The translations under genes and the position numbers were made by a program. 64,000 nucleotides of DNA from Diphasiastrum complanatum (lineage: Eukaryota; Streptophyta; Lycopodiopsida; Lycopodiales; Lycopodiaceae), in contig CM055097.1 in NCBI GenBank assembly GCA_029204225.1, forward strand, positions 68,504,355 through 68,568,354. The letters are read 5' to 3'. Position 1 is the first letter of the stretch; every line of letters begins with the position of its first letter. Shown piece by piece: positions 23,655-35,737 of the stretch. The notes beneath the pieces were generated by a model. It was not told the origin of the DNA and ran no database searches. It was given only the letters and a program-made list of their open reading frames with translations.

Positions 23655-24042
23655 AACTCAACAAAAAAAAAAAAAAAAACAGTGTAAATTTTGAACGACA
23701 ACTCGGATTGAGACAATGACGGTGCAATTAGAAAGCCTTCAACGAGAACTTTTCAATGACACCCAACATGACCCAGTTCCGAGCTACGGTGAAAAAGTTA
23801 TGGCCAGTCAAAGTTTTGGTCTGTTAACACTTGGTCAACCCGATGACCACTGCGCTTGAAAGAGATATCGGGTTGACCAAGTGTTGACCGACCAAAACTT
23901 TGACTGGCCATAACTTTTTCACCGTAGCTCGAAACTGGCTCATGTTGGATGTCGTTGAAAAGCTCTCGTCGAGGGCTTTCAAACGGCATCGTACTCGTGT
24001 CAATCCGAGTTGTTGTTTAAAAGTTATGATTTTTTTTTCAGC
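23655..24042. repeat. Foldback (long inverted repeat) element
   Basis: Two arms of about 190 bases mirror each other around about 23850. The outer edges are CAACTCGGATTG (from 23699) and CAATCCGAGTTG (about 24000-24011), and the inner parts GGCCAGTCAAAGTTTTGG and CCAAAACTTTGACTGGCC. A run of A's on the left and T's on the right extends the pairing. It has no coding capacity and resembles a MITE-like or foldback element able to form a long hairpin. Confidence 0.75.
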
Positions 24043-24084
24043 CACAGACTATACTATGCACATAATAGCTAACCATCGAAGACT

Positions 24085-24788
24085 GTGTGGGCAGGACTGC
24101 AGGCAAAAAAAGATTTTATTTTAGTATTTTACATTGCCAAAAAAATTGTCATCCTACATGGAAATCCTTATAGGGCCCTTTCCAAAGCCAAATTTTTTGC
24201 CCACTTTTTGTCATGCACGCGAAGAACCAAATGGGTGGAATGCAGCATCCCGTTGGACAAAATCACTCTCAACAATTGCATTTGGCCGAACCTCCCCTCA
24301 AAGCACAGATGGACAACGGTTGTAGACGCCCAAAGGGCTCTCAACAAGTTTTTAAATAAATATTTCAATTGTCTTGACCCAACAATCTGTGCGGCAGCAA
24401 CTTACGCCTGGGACTTGGCATATCTCATGGGTGTAAAGACAAAGCGGGACAATTTTCTCCCACCAATATTCTTGACCCGAATACAGCCCTTGCCTCAGAT
24501 TGAGTGGAAGATCAGCTGCCAGTCGCTTGCATGTATTACTGAGCCGCCCTTCTTGGCAATCCCTGGACGAACCGTTTTTAAGCTTGGATCGACCATCACC
24601 GGCGTCCACAAGTCCCTTCACACTAATAAGGACTTGAAATATATCGACAAAATTAACTTTATAAAAGATGTAACGGGCTACCTAATCAACAGAGGTGAAC
24701 CAGACGATCAACCAGAGGCGAACCAAGCGATCATTCTATTGAACCGGCAGAGTGCCAGGGGACCGACACTACTTCAGACCGTGGGTCT
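24085..24788 (+). pseudogene. Unrecognised post-pol ORF of element A, C-terminal part
   Basis: An open frame of over 230 residues that runs straight into the 3' LTR at 24789. The first residues probably come from the neighbouring insert, and no true ATG marks a start. Content includes RTKWVECSIPLDKITLNN, WTTVVDAQRALNKFLNKYF, DPTICAAATYAWDLAYLMG and IEWKISCQSLACITEPPF. It aligns by eye with the frame after pol in the sense family-B element (RQKWKDLGLAMDKI, WNILVDFHRALQAYQREYL, DPTVR, IKDQLPIA). The shared pattern is KW..., DKI, W..VD..RAL and DPT. I do not recognise the family. The position is that of env-like or extra ORFs in some plant Ty3 elements, but I see no clear signal peptide or membrane segment. 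Confidence 0.55.
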
Positions 24789-25687
<899 letters not shown>

Positions 25688-25692
25688 TAGGT
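25688..25692. repeat. Target-site duplication of element A (right)
   Basis: TAGGT follows the last CA of the 3' LTR and matches 4816-4820. The interrupted copia gag continues straight after it as GTGGAGGAGAGACCTCAAG, encoding VEERPQ. Confidence 0.85.
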
Positions 25693-27270
25693 GTGGAGGA
25701 GAGACCTCAAGCACCTAAGCTGTTGTGGACTCGTACGTCCTGATGGCTGCAAAGTCACGCTCGAATAGCTGTTGTCGCCACTCTGGTTGGGGTTGGAGGG
25801 CGGGGAGTGCTTGCAGCTCTTGTCCCTTAATGGTCTACGCCAAAAATGAAATCTGCTAGCTGCCTCTGGAAGACTTGTGAGGATATTTAGATAGGAATTC
25901 ATCTTCTCTTCCACAGACTTTCGGCATCTGAAGGCCCGATTGGCAGATATAGATCGTGAGCCTCATGATGAGGATGCTTGATCCTCTCCTTGGCTTTGAC
26001 TGGGACCTGTGTCTTGGCCTTGGCCCGAGGTGTCTGCTCTTGTATCTTGGGGCCCTTGGTCTTGTCTGTCGGACCCCTGATCTTGACTGGTTTTCCCTAC
26101 TACTTGTTGGCCTTGATCTTGGCTCATGCTTGCTTGTGCAGCATCAAAGGGAGGTGGCGTTGGAATTGCCACCGGGGTTGGCTGAGCTTTTTGTTCCATG
26201 TATTTCTGACAAGCCTTGAGAGCTTGTTTTGCTTGGGCGAGCTCCTGATTCGCGCTATTCTGGTACTTATCAAACTCCGCCTAATAGATGTTTAGGGTTT
26301 GGCTGTATACCTGCACTTGATGCCTGAAGAGATTCATCTCTGCTTGAGAGAGTGGCCTTGAGTCAGGTGCAGGTTAAGCTAACTAGGCAAGTTTTTTGCT
26401 TTGCAGGGCTTGCACCTCCGCTCCCAGGCGTGTGTTTTCTGCTTCATATATCTGGAGTTGCGCCTGGAGGGGGGCAAGCCGTTGGGATGCTTCAGACTGA
26501 AGCTCTTGCACCTTTGTTGTAGCGTCCGTCAACGCTTTGGAGAGGCTCTGGATATACTGATTGAGGCCATCCTCCTTTTGTTGCAGCTTCGTGATCTCCT
26601 GGTGCCCATCTTGCTCGTGTTGCTGAGCGATTATCAGCTCTTGCTGTAGCTTTGTGATTTCTACTTGCAACTGAATGTTGTTAGTTGCCAGATGTAGTAC
26701 CCGGCTGTCCAATGAGGCTCTGTGGCTGCTATCGCGTCTTGGATATAAGTTCCCAAGGCTTGGTAGGTCGTCATGATGTTTGACGGGGCAACCGGTACAT
26801 TGTGCTAATAGGGGCTTTTTGTGTAGTGGCCCCGACAACCTGTACTGCATCGTTGTCGTCCTCCTCTATGAGCTTCTCTAGTGATTTCTGGCCATTAGGT
26901 GCGGTGGGGTCGGCACGATCTCGCGATGGAAGGAAAATTGTCTGTACAAATGCATCATCAGACAATGGTTTATCGCCCTCGACAACCTTTGATGGAGAAG
27001 TGGGAGGTGCGAAAAAAGTAGAAGTGGAAACAGAGAGGAGGACAATTTTTCTAAACGATAGAATGGGTGGCACAGAGGGAAACTGGAGGGTGATGTGAAG
27101 GATGGAGAGTAAAAAAGTGGGTGATGTGCCCTGGCTTGGCGGTGTGAAATTAATGACTTGCATCCAGACCAGGGTGTCGGGAGACAACTACGAATCTGAA
27201 AGATTGAACTGAAGAGGGACGGTGGTGGAAGCAGAGGGGATGGAGGAAGAGATAGTAATGGAAGGGGTGG
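25693..27270 (-). pseudogene. Antisense coiled-coil ORF, broken
   Basis: After a few copia gag codons at the left edge, the minus strand carries a broken reading frame. From right to left: a Ser/Pro-rich start; an acidic patch (EKLIEEDDNDAVQVVG, about 26850-26900); and a long heptad-rich stretch with many Gln and Leu (EITKLQQ twice, TTKVQELQSEASQRL, YEAENTRLGAEVQALQ, about 26390-26690), which is a clear coiled coil. Then comes a Gln/Asp/Gly-rich low-complexity tail (QDQGQQ, QGQDTGPSQSQGEDQ, about 25970-26160). Stops break it near 26380 and 26285. I cannot name it. A similar layout recurs at 31.45-33.1 kb. It could be an accessory ORF of a retroelement. Confidence 0.4.
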
Positions 27271-27274
27271 TAGA

Positions 27275-29935
27275 AGATCACGTTAAAATTGATCCTACAA
27301 CTTGGACTATCAAGCCAGTGGTTCAAAAAGCAGATGACGATTCATCAACAACGGATCACACTTGTGATTGACTAGAGAAAAAATTGGGAGTTCACTACGA
27401 TTCTCAAACGGATACTGTCAATTGGAATGAAGCTCTTGCAACAATTGATTGTACAACATGATATATGTGTCAACAAGATATTCAATCATAAATGAGCGAG
27501 ATTTTCTCGTTAGATCAAACTTTGGATACGCCAATCACGTTTTCACTAAATGTGCTAAATGTAGCCTAGATATCAACGGAACCTATACCAGATCCCATTG
27601 AGGATGATCTCATACCAATGAGCCATGCCTTAACTTATGATGGCAATGCAGAACTTACGGATGAACAGATTCTACATCATATGGATCCAACCAGATTTGG
27701 AGTGCATAATGTTCCTGATGAACCAACAATCAAATCGCCCAAAGCAGTTATATTGAAGGGAGACAGGATGACAGGTTCGATGACGAAGAAACAAGCAACA
27801 TTATAATACGGTCTTGAAATGGAAAAATCTCCCTCAAAAGATCGATTTAAAGGAAGTGCCATCTCTATTGAATAAAGGCAAAGGAAAGTCAAGAATGATC
27901 CTTCAAGTCAGATCTCCAGCAAGACATCATCGTCTAGGAATTCTTCACTTGAGAAGAAAGATTTATCATCTCGAAAGTCATCACCTCCACAATCAATTCC
28001 TGCTAAGAAGACTAAACGAAGATCCAAGACAAGTCCTTTCGAAAAAGAACAAGCAAATGTAGTCTAGCATGATATGCCAGAGCATTTTAAACGCTATACA
28101 CTGGATGATGTGGTTATCATGTTACCTAAAGCACATCGTGAACCTGAAGAACACGTGCCGAAATCTAAAGAGGTTTACGATGGCCCAGCTAGAACGCAAC
28201 CAATGAATATTGCAGGACCAGGAGAACCAGAAAAGATTGTACAAGTGGGATCACAACTTACTCCTGAACAGTATCAAGCACTCCGGTTGCTACTTATTAA
28301 GTATCAAGATTGTTTTGCATGGACTTATCAAGATTTGAAGGGTATTCCGACATCAGTCATTGAACATACCATACCTTTAGTACCTGATGCAGTACCAAAG
28401 GTTACAAAGTTCTATCATTGTAATCCTAATGTGGCAGATCTGATAAAGAAAGAACTTCAGAGATTACTTGACGCCGATTTCATTTATGAGATCAAGCATA
28501 CCGAATGGATTTCACCGATTGTCATTGTTCCTAAGAAAAATGGGAAATTGTGAATCTGTGTGAATCTCAAAGCATTGAATAAAGTGACATGGAAGGATCA
28601 CTTTCTGTTACCTTTTACTGAAAGCATTTTGAATCGCCTTGCTAGAGCGGAAGCTTATAGTTTCCTGGATGGATTTAGTGGTTACAACCAGGTTAAGATT
28701 GCATCTGCCGATCGTCACAAAACTGCTTTTGCAACAGAATGGTGCACCTATGCTTACAAAGTAATGCCGTTTGGACTCTGTAATGCACCAAGTTCATTCC
28801 AAAGAGTAATGCAATTTGCCTTCAAAGATTATCTGCAGAAAATTCTTGAAATTTACTTGGACGACTTGGGAGTTCATAGTACAGATACAGACCACTTGGA
28901 TCGATTGGAGAATGTCTTTGAAAGATGCCGCAAATATCAGATTTTTCTAAATCCAAAAAAATGCCAGATATGGGTTTCTCACGGAGTGGTGCTTGGACAT
29001 GTGATATCAAGACATGGTATTGCCATCGATTATTCTAAGATCAAAGTTATTGTGGAATTGTCACCGCCAGCAACAATTCGAGGAGTTTATGTGTTTATGG
29101 GTCATGCGAACTACTATCGAATTTTTATTATCTTCTTTGCGGATTTAGCACGACCTATATACAAATTAACTATTGTTCCTATTTGGACAGTAGAGGCGTT
29201 AGAAGCCTCTGAAAAGTTAAAAAAAAAACATTATCTTCAGCACCAATACTACGTTCTCCAGATTGGACATTAGAGTTTCATGTTCATACGGATGCCTCAA
29301 AATACGCCATTGGATCAGTTTTGACGCAACCAGATGACTATAAGAAGGATTATCCTATACGATTTGCAAGCAGACAGCTTACAGATCCAGAGAAGAATTA
29401 TTCAACAACAAAACGTGAAGCGCTAGCCATGATTTTTTCTGTTCAAAAATTTCGTCACTATCTCATAGAAACGCACTTTGCATTTTATACGGATCATCAA
29501 CCTTTACTTTACTTGGTAAATAAGACATGTAATACTGGTCAGAAAGGGGAAGCAACATTATCTAGTCGATCACATTTCACGAATTGAATCCGCACCAGTT
29601 AATACTGAAGTGGATGATGAACTGCCAGATGCTGCGTTGTTCTATGTTGAGGTAGTACCTGAGTGGGCGGCAGATATTGTTGAGTACCTAATGCTAGGAC
29701 AACTGAATGACTCTTTGACAAAAGTACAGAAAAGACAATTGATTCATAAGACTCAATCTTATCAATTAATTGCAGGACAATTGTATCGTCGTGGATCAGA
29801 TAATATTTTACGAAGATGTGTTTTACCGCATGAAGTACCAGATCTAATCATGTTTTCACATGATGGCATGGGTGGAGGACACTTCTCTACAGATATTACT
29901 GTGCGCAAACTTTTGCAATCCAAGCAGCATCCACA
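27275..29935 (+). pseudogene. Family-B sense pol (protease end, RT, RNase H)
   Basis: It starts abruptly at the protease tail (VKIDPTTWTIKPVVQKADDD). The connector LTDEQILHHMDPTRFG follows, then the RT core: EWISPIVIVPKKNGK, a stop at 28552-28554 where the sibling has Arg, ICVNLKALN, AYSFLDGFSGYNQVKI, YKVMPFGLCNAPSSFQRVM and the catalytic box EIYLDDLGVHS. RNase H follows (HVHTDASKYAIGSVLTQP, FYTDHQPLLYL) and then DDELPDAALFYVEVVPEWAADIVEYL and GQLYRRGSDNILRRCVLPHE. It stops inside the integrase zinc site at KLLQ (about 29925); the rest of integrase is deleted. Gag and the 5' LTR are missing. Confidence 0.85.
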
Positions 29936-30655
29936 TGAGTCCTCGCGTGGTGGATGGGTTCTCAAATTTAAGACCTCCGAGATCGAGGCCGGCAAAGAAT
30001 TGGACAAAATACCTGCACTGGGAGAGCAGTCGGCATGGAGAATCACGGTTTTTGAGAAAACTCTGGAATCAATTAGGAGTTACATTGCCAGCCCTCGCCA
30101 GTTGCGGGTAGATCCTTATTACGTGCCAATGCCGCAAAGACAAAAATGGAAAGATTTGGGATTGGCTATGGATAAAATCGCCATCCATACGCCCAATTGG
30201 CCAATCATCCACCAGTCTTACAACTGGAATATTTTAGTGGATTTCCACCGGGCCTTACAAGCATATCAGAGAGAGTATCTCCACTCTCCGGATCCAACGG
30301 TGCGATAATCGGCAATGTTTGCAAAAGCGTCAGTGGCAACCAAATGGGACGATTGCCTTCCTACCCTGGCATTTGATCCAAATAAGTCGATGGCCTCAGA
30401 GCAAATCAAAGATCAGCTGCCAATTGCTTGACTATATTTTCGTGCGGCTATGATGGGAGGCTCTTGGGAATCCCGCTTCACCTCATGGACAACTTCCAAG
30501 TGGATTGCCGAAGCCCACCGTTGTTTCCTGCCGCATAATTTGGATTTCAATACTGCACGCCTTGACTTTATGGAAAAGGTGCCATATCATTTAATTAAGG
30601 TTCGGCACGAAGCCAATAAAAGTCCCCAATAACTGCATATTGCAGCTGTCATGGC
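29936..30655 (+). pseudogene. Family-B post-pol ORF next to 3' LTR
   Basis: Directly after the deletion point the frame continues with no homology to integrase: WRITVFEKTLESIRSYIASPRQ, RQKWKDLGLAMDKI, WNILVDFHRALQAYQREYLHS, then a stop at 30306. It continues FAKASVATKWDD, IKDQLPIA, a stop, and ends HLIKVRHEANKSPQ at 30632. Spacing of KW, DKI, VD..RAL and DPT matches the ORF before the 3' LTR of element A. Two families keeping it in the same place means it was a functional part of these elements. The product is unknown. Confidence 0.55.
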
Positions 30656-30659
30656 ACCG

Positions 30660-30682
30660 CCACCAGTTTTGGTGGGGGATAC
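30660..30682 (+). other. Family-B polypurine tract region
   Basis: GGTGGGGGATAC lies directly before the TGTTGGAG start of the 3' LTR. A G-rich purine run in this position primes plus-strand synthesis in LTR elements. Confidence 0.6.
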
Positions 30683-31418
30683 TGTTGGAGGGTTTGTGGA
30701 TCCCAAAGCAACTCTAACCCTAGTTAATAAGTGAGAGGAATTTGGCACCCTGCGTGTGTAAGTCCAACTCAATGATCACATAGTTATTTGATTAGTTAGA
30801 ATGTTAATAAAAGGACTTTAGGCCTTTTTGCCGAACTTTTAATGTCGCAGGGCCTAAATGTCAAGTTAGTGAATAAAGTTGGGTTTCCCTCCAATTTTGA
30901 TACCACACTTTTTTAAATTTGAATAAAAAGAGAGGCAAGACTGGACCAATAGGATTCAGAGGCCAGGGTCCTCCTCTCTACTATAAGAAGGGACCAACTC
31001 GAGTTGTTCCTCATGTTCATTTCCTCATTTCAATAAAGCAGATTGGTTATCTTTAGAAATGGATTGATGAATGTCTTTGCTCTTCCTCTCTTTTCCTCCA
31101 TTTCTCATGCTTTCTTTGGATTTTGCTAATTGTTGGATTTGATCATTATTGGGATTGCTATTTCTTATGCTTTTTTTGAGAGAAAGGGAGAGAGAGAAGA
31201 GTAAGTTTCTATCATTGTTGTGGATTTAGAGTTAATGGAAGTAGGGTTAATGGATGTAGTGTTAATGCTTAGTGTTAGATCCTCCATTCATGTTGAAATC
31301 TGAACTATACTATCGCTCTCATGGGAACGAACCTACGCGTGACAACTAACTCTGTCTCTTTGATGCTAGATTGACTAGATCTTGGATTCAGGTTGGGCAA
31401 GGAAAGAAACCCACTACA
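30683..31418 (+). repeat. Family-B 3' LTR, sense
   Basis: It starts TGTTGGAGGGTTTG and ends CCCACTACA, 736 bases. The counterpart is the antisense LTR at 18195-18946. A TATA-like box (ACTATAAGAAGG) lies near 30981. No primer-binding site follows, so this is the 3' end of the element whose pol begins at 27275. Confidence 0.9.
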
Positions 31419-33110
31419 TAGGGACAGCCCTCCAGTCTCTAAACATATTCCTATCAAACGCCCCATGACAGAGCTCTCTCATATAATAGGATCTCCTTCC
31501 CCTTAACATCCTCAACTATAGCCTCTGACGCATCAATGTCATAGCATAATATCAGATCGCCTCTAGTAGGTGGGGCATTGTAACCAGGTGGTGAGGCCGA
31601 CAACAAAACGGAACTGAGGACTCTCGAAAACATCACAGAAATAGGCAAAGTCCTTAAGCTGGACAAAGCCGGTAAGGATGACAAAAACAATTATATTTTT
31701 ATTTGCCTCTCATGCAATCTGATAGATATGAATGAGATCGGAAGTAAAGGGGGGGGAAGCCGAGAATGGTAGAGAAAAATAATAAAAAATTAATCTAATA
31801 AGATAATGAAAAATAAAAGATAAATTGTCATCTAGAGCAGTGGAAAACTCTAGAACGGCGGTGAATTACTTTTTCAAGATTTTCAATTGGCGATCAGTAG
31901 CCTAGAGGGCTTGCTCGTCTTCTTGGAGCGTGGCACGTAAGGTTGCCAATTCTATGTCCTTTGTGGTGAGCACAACATCGTGAAGTTTGCGCTGATTCCG
32001 ATATATTTGTAGCGCTTGGGCAGATTGATCTTTGTAGTACTCGGCTCATTTCTTTTGGAGTTTCTGGACGGCCGGTGTCTCTTCTTCTGCCATGGCTACC
32101 ATCTGGTCTAGTGTAGATTGAATGGCCTACACTTGATGATCTGCTTGCTGGACTTTGAGCTCCAGGGCCGCCTGTTGAATTGCAAAATTGGCCTAGGCTC
32201 TCTGCATCTCCGTCTTCTCTTTTGAAACACTACGCTCCAGGATGCAGACGTAGTCCTTAAGCGATCTCTCGTTGGCTTTGAGATATTCATGCTCCTACTC
32301 GAGTGTCATCGTTTTCAGCACCAAGTGTTGACGGTCAGATTGGTACGTTTGTCGTGCGATCTTTTCCTAGAGGAGCTTAGCCTGAAGTTTGGACACGAGT
32401 TGAACGTGTTGCGGAGCCGCGAGTTGTGCTTTTTGAACTAGTCCTTGTGTTGCTGGACCTGTACCTGGCCCTCAGCTCTTTCTTTTTCATTCTCTCTTTA
32501 CAATTGCACGACCTGATCAGTCAAGGCCTGCGGCATTTGCCCTGCCACCAATTGGGCGCAAGACTGCTCAGTAGCTCGTTCATCGAACATCTGGTGGAAT
32601 TGTTGCTGGAGGTCCGTTAAGACAGTCCAATATCCTAGTGCCTGAGTGTCCCAGCTGGACAAAGGTGGCAAAGTTAGGATGGGGGTGAAAGCGGTGTGGT
32701 GACGGAGATGGTGGTGATAGGTGGAAATGTAGAGGAGATGGCGGTGACGATAGAGGTGACGATGGAGGAGGTTGTGGAGGTGATAGCGGGAATGAGTATG
32801 GGGCGAACAGGAGAAGAGGTGAATGGAACAGTGACCTTGAGGGGGGATGACGTGACAATGGCGAGAGTGGTGACGGGTGAAGAAACGATGGTTGCAACAA
32901 TGGAGGAGATGGGGGAAGAGGCAGTTAGACGGATAGGGCTACGAATGGCTGATGTAATTTGAAGAGTGGGAGAGGAACGATGGTTGCGACAATGGAGGAG
33001 ATGGGAGAAGAGACAACTGGACATATAGGGCTACAAATGGGAAATGTAATTTGAAAAGTGGGGGAGGAATGGTTAGGGGACGTGATGTTGAGAAGGGGAG
33101 AAGATTGGGT
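31419..33110 (-). pseudogene. Second antisense coiled-coil region, broken
   Basis: From right to left the minus strand has a Ser/Thr/Pro-rich low-complexity part (about 32640-33080, dominated by TCCTC and TCACC words). A heptad-rich Gln/Leu/Lys stretch with several stops follows (about 31870-32560), including KANERSLKDYVCILERSVSKE, AVQKLQKK and ALQIYRNQRKLHDVVLTTKD. A short frame (GDLILCYDIDASEAIVEDVKG) ends it. The layout resembles the region at 25.7-27.2 kb, but the sequences do not align by eye. It may be an ORF of an unrelated antisense element. I cannot name it. Confidence 0.35.
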
Positions 33111-34050
33111 AGGGCTCCTTGGTATACCTATGATGTCTCATCAAGGGTGACACTAATAATTTCTGCGTGATATGTTTCTCACTTATGGATAGCAATCAAC
33201 TTATGGATAGCAATCAACTATCGTTGCACATGCATTTTGTGATTTTCCCAAGTTACCCCATAGGTCATCCACCCTTCGTCCACTAATACTACATATGACC
33301 TAAGTTACTCTACTTGGTCATTTTTCTGCTCAATCTAAACCCATGCACAGTTTTTCTTGGTTCTTTGTACCAGGTGCCGTCTCTACGGGATGCTAGGGTT
33401 GGTGGGTCGTAGGGTAATGATTTTCAACTCAGGGCTCTGGGTTTCACCTTTACCCTAGGTTTCATACAGAACCCCATTCTCTAACATGTCCTGTCACTCT
33501 ATGAAAACTTTCTAGTAGTACTTGGCATCACTGCCTAACTCCCTGCTAGTAGATCAAAATCACTCTTGATCTCCAAATTACGTAAAACCAAAATGAGAAG
33601 TACAATGACACTAGTAGATCCATGATCTAATCCAAGCTCAAACATTATTAGCCCTCGTATTTACAACTTCTTGCTCCTATTGGACCATTGATCTATCCAC
33701 CTCTTGATTCTATTGGACCATTCTCAAGCATATCTAAAATCCTATTGGACCATTCATGGTTCCACCTCTAGATTCTATTGGACCATTTTGAACTTCATCA
33801 AACTAAATCAAAACACTTGTCAACAATCTATTTAGCTCGAGTTTCACCTCCTACACTACTTTGGCTCAATAGTGGCATTACATGTGGAATTGATCAATTT
33901 GCCATCTATGCCAATTTTGACCCTATCAACATTCTACACCAAGATGCTTGACATAGAAAAGTGTAAGACCCCTACAACTAACATAGTTAACCTTGCGTTT
34001 TTCACACTCCTAAAAAGTTATCTATTAAAGTTTAAACATTGATCTTGATA
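33111..34050. other. No gene; short repeated phrase
   Basis: AT-rich intergenic or LTR-like sequence. CTATTGGACCATT occurs four times between about 33680 and 33785. The 3' LTR of the antisense copia at 34.05-36.5 kb should be here, but I could not match it to the 5' LTR. Confidence 0.4.
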
Positions 34051-34610
34051 TAACTCCAAGATTAAATCTATGCTTGATGATGGCACTTTTGCTCAAAGGC
34101 TTGGTGAGTAGATCAGTAATACAAGAGGATGTGTTGATATGCTCCAAATAGATTTCTCCTCCAATAAGCTTTTCTCTCACAAAGTGGCACTTCTATGTGT
34201 TTGCTCCTTGCATGAAATATGGGATTATTGGCAAAAGCTTGGGCTGAGATGTTGTCACACTTGATCATTGGTATATCATCATCTTTGATGCACTTTAGCT
34301 CCAATAACAATCTCTTGATCCAAAGCACTTCTTTGGTAGTTGTGGTGAGTGCTTTGTACTTGGCCTCACATGAAGAAAGGGCTAGAGTATCTTGCTTTTT
34401 GGAAAGCTAAAATATTAGATTGCCTCCAAGAAATATAGTGTATGCACTAATAGACTTTCGATCCATCTTATCACTTGCAAAGTCAGAATCCGAGTAGCCA
34501 ACAATAGATAAATCCTCACTTTTATAAAGTAGACCATAATCACAAGATGAAGATATATATTCTAGAATCCTCTTGGCCATCTTCCAATGATGAATCTTAG
34601 GATCTTGCAT
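34051..34610 (-). pseudogene. Antisense copia RT end and RNase H
   Basis: On the minus strand: KIHHWKMAKRILEYISSSCDYGLLY, then YSDSDFASDKMDRKSISAYTIFLGGN, the Ty1/copia RNase H with its first Asp in SDSD. Next come MLWIKRLLLELK and IKCDNISAQAFANNPIFHARSKHIEV. A frameshift follows at about 34410. It is joined directly to the protease part, so integrase and most of RT were lost. Confidence 0.85.
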
Positions 34611-34649
34611 AAATTGCTTAGTAAGAGAAAGAACTTTAGAAGATGCAAG

Positions 34650-35737
34650 CTTTAAGAGAATATTCCCAATTCCTTCAATTGGACATCGTAATCATTTGTA
34701 GTGTATATTGATTTCTTCTCCATCATAAGGTGAAATAGAAGACAAAGAGTCCTTGGAGCTACACATATGTGAAGAGGTTCCACTATCAATATACCATAGT
34801 CCATCCTTCTTGAAAAGAGAGGATGAGAACCTAGAGACCATAAGAGATCTCTCTCCAATAGTGTCTTTCTTCTCATTGGTGATGTTGGCTTGCTTGAGTT
34901 GATTCTTCTTCTTGAAGCAATTGGTGGCATAATGGCCTTTCTTGCCACAATAAAAGCACTTGATCTTCTTCTTCTTGAGCTTAGATATAGAAGAACTCGA
35001 GGAGTCATCCTCCTTCTCATCTTTGTCTTTGGCTTTGGCTTTGTCCTTGTTTGAGGATTGTTGATATTGGCTCTTGCTCCTCTCTTTGTGCTTGTCCTTG
35101 ACAAATAAAGCTTTGCCATCATTATGATTGAGAGAAAGCTTGTCCATCCTCAAGGGTTTGTACTCTTGTCTTGATTCTTCAGATATAAGCCACTTTGAAG
35201 AGCCTCCAAACTTGGTAGCTCCTTCTTAATGGCATAGGATTGGACAAAGTTGTCGAATTCATTTCTCAAGCCATTGAGAATGACTTGGACTAGCTCACTT
35301 TGATTGATTAAATCACCAATGAATGCAAGCTTCCTATGAATATCTTTGACTCTCAAAACATAATTAGATGCACTCTCATCACTCTTTTGACTACTTTGAA
35401 AGATTTGATTTCTAAGAGTGAGAAGCCTAGAGGTGCTCTTAGCCTCATAGATAGTCTTGAGAAAATTTCAAGCTTCTTTGGTTGTAGTGCAAGTACCTAT
35501 CTCCCTCAATATCTCATTAGAGACATTCATCTTGATGTAGTGGAGAGCCAACCTAGCTCTCTTCTTGTATTTTAAAACCTCTTGAAGAACTTGTAGCTCT
35601 TCTTCAAGGCCAAGAACAATGTCCATCACATCTTGAAGTATCAAGATGGACTCCATCCTCAACTTCCATATTGAATAATTGGAAGTGGACAATCTCTCAC
35701 TTGGTTCCAACAAGAATGAATCCATTGAAGCCATCTA
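34650..35737 (-). pseudogene. Antisense copia gag-protease
   Basis: The minus-strand start MASMDSFLLEPSERLSTSNYS at 35734 is the typical copia Gag N-terminus, and SIWKLRMESILI follows. After a frameshift the capsid part has LINQSELVQVILNGLRNEFD. A Lys/Asp/Ser-rich stretch leads to one CCHC knuckle (CFYCGKKGHYATNC, about 34910-34955). The protease follows with WYIDSGTSSHM, the D-S-G active site of plant copia. It ends near 34690. Confidence 0.85.

Noticed and set aside
24085-24788. Call of an envelope glycoprotein for the post-pol ORF
   Set aside because: The position fits, but I see no clear signal peptide, membrane span or glycoprotein-like Cys pattern, so I leave it unnamed.
32674-33024. 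Ser/Thr-rich frames at 32.6-33.0 kb as a cell-wall protein
   Set aside because: Low-complexity pyrimidine-rich DNA gives such translations in several frames. No signal peptide or conserved motif was seen.
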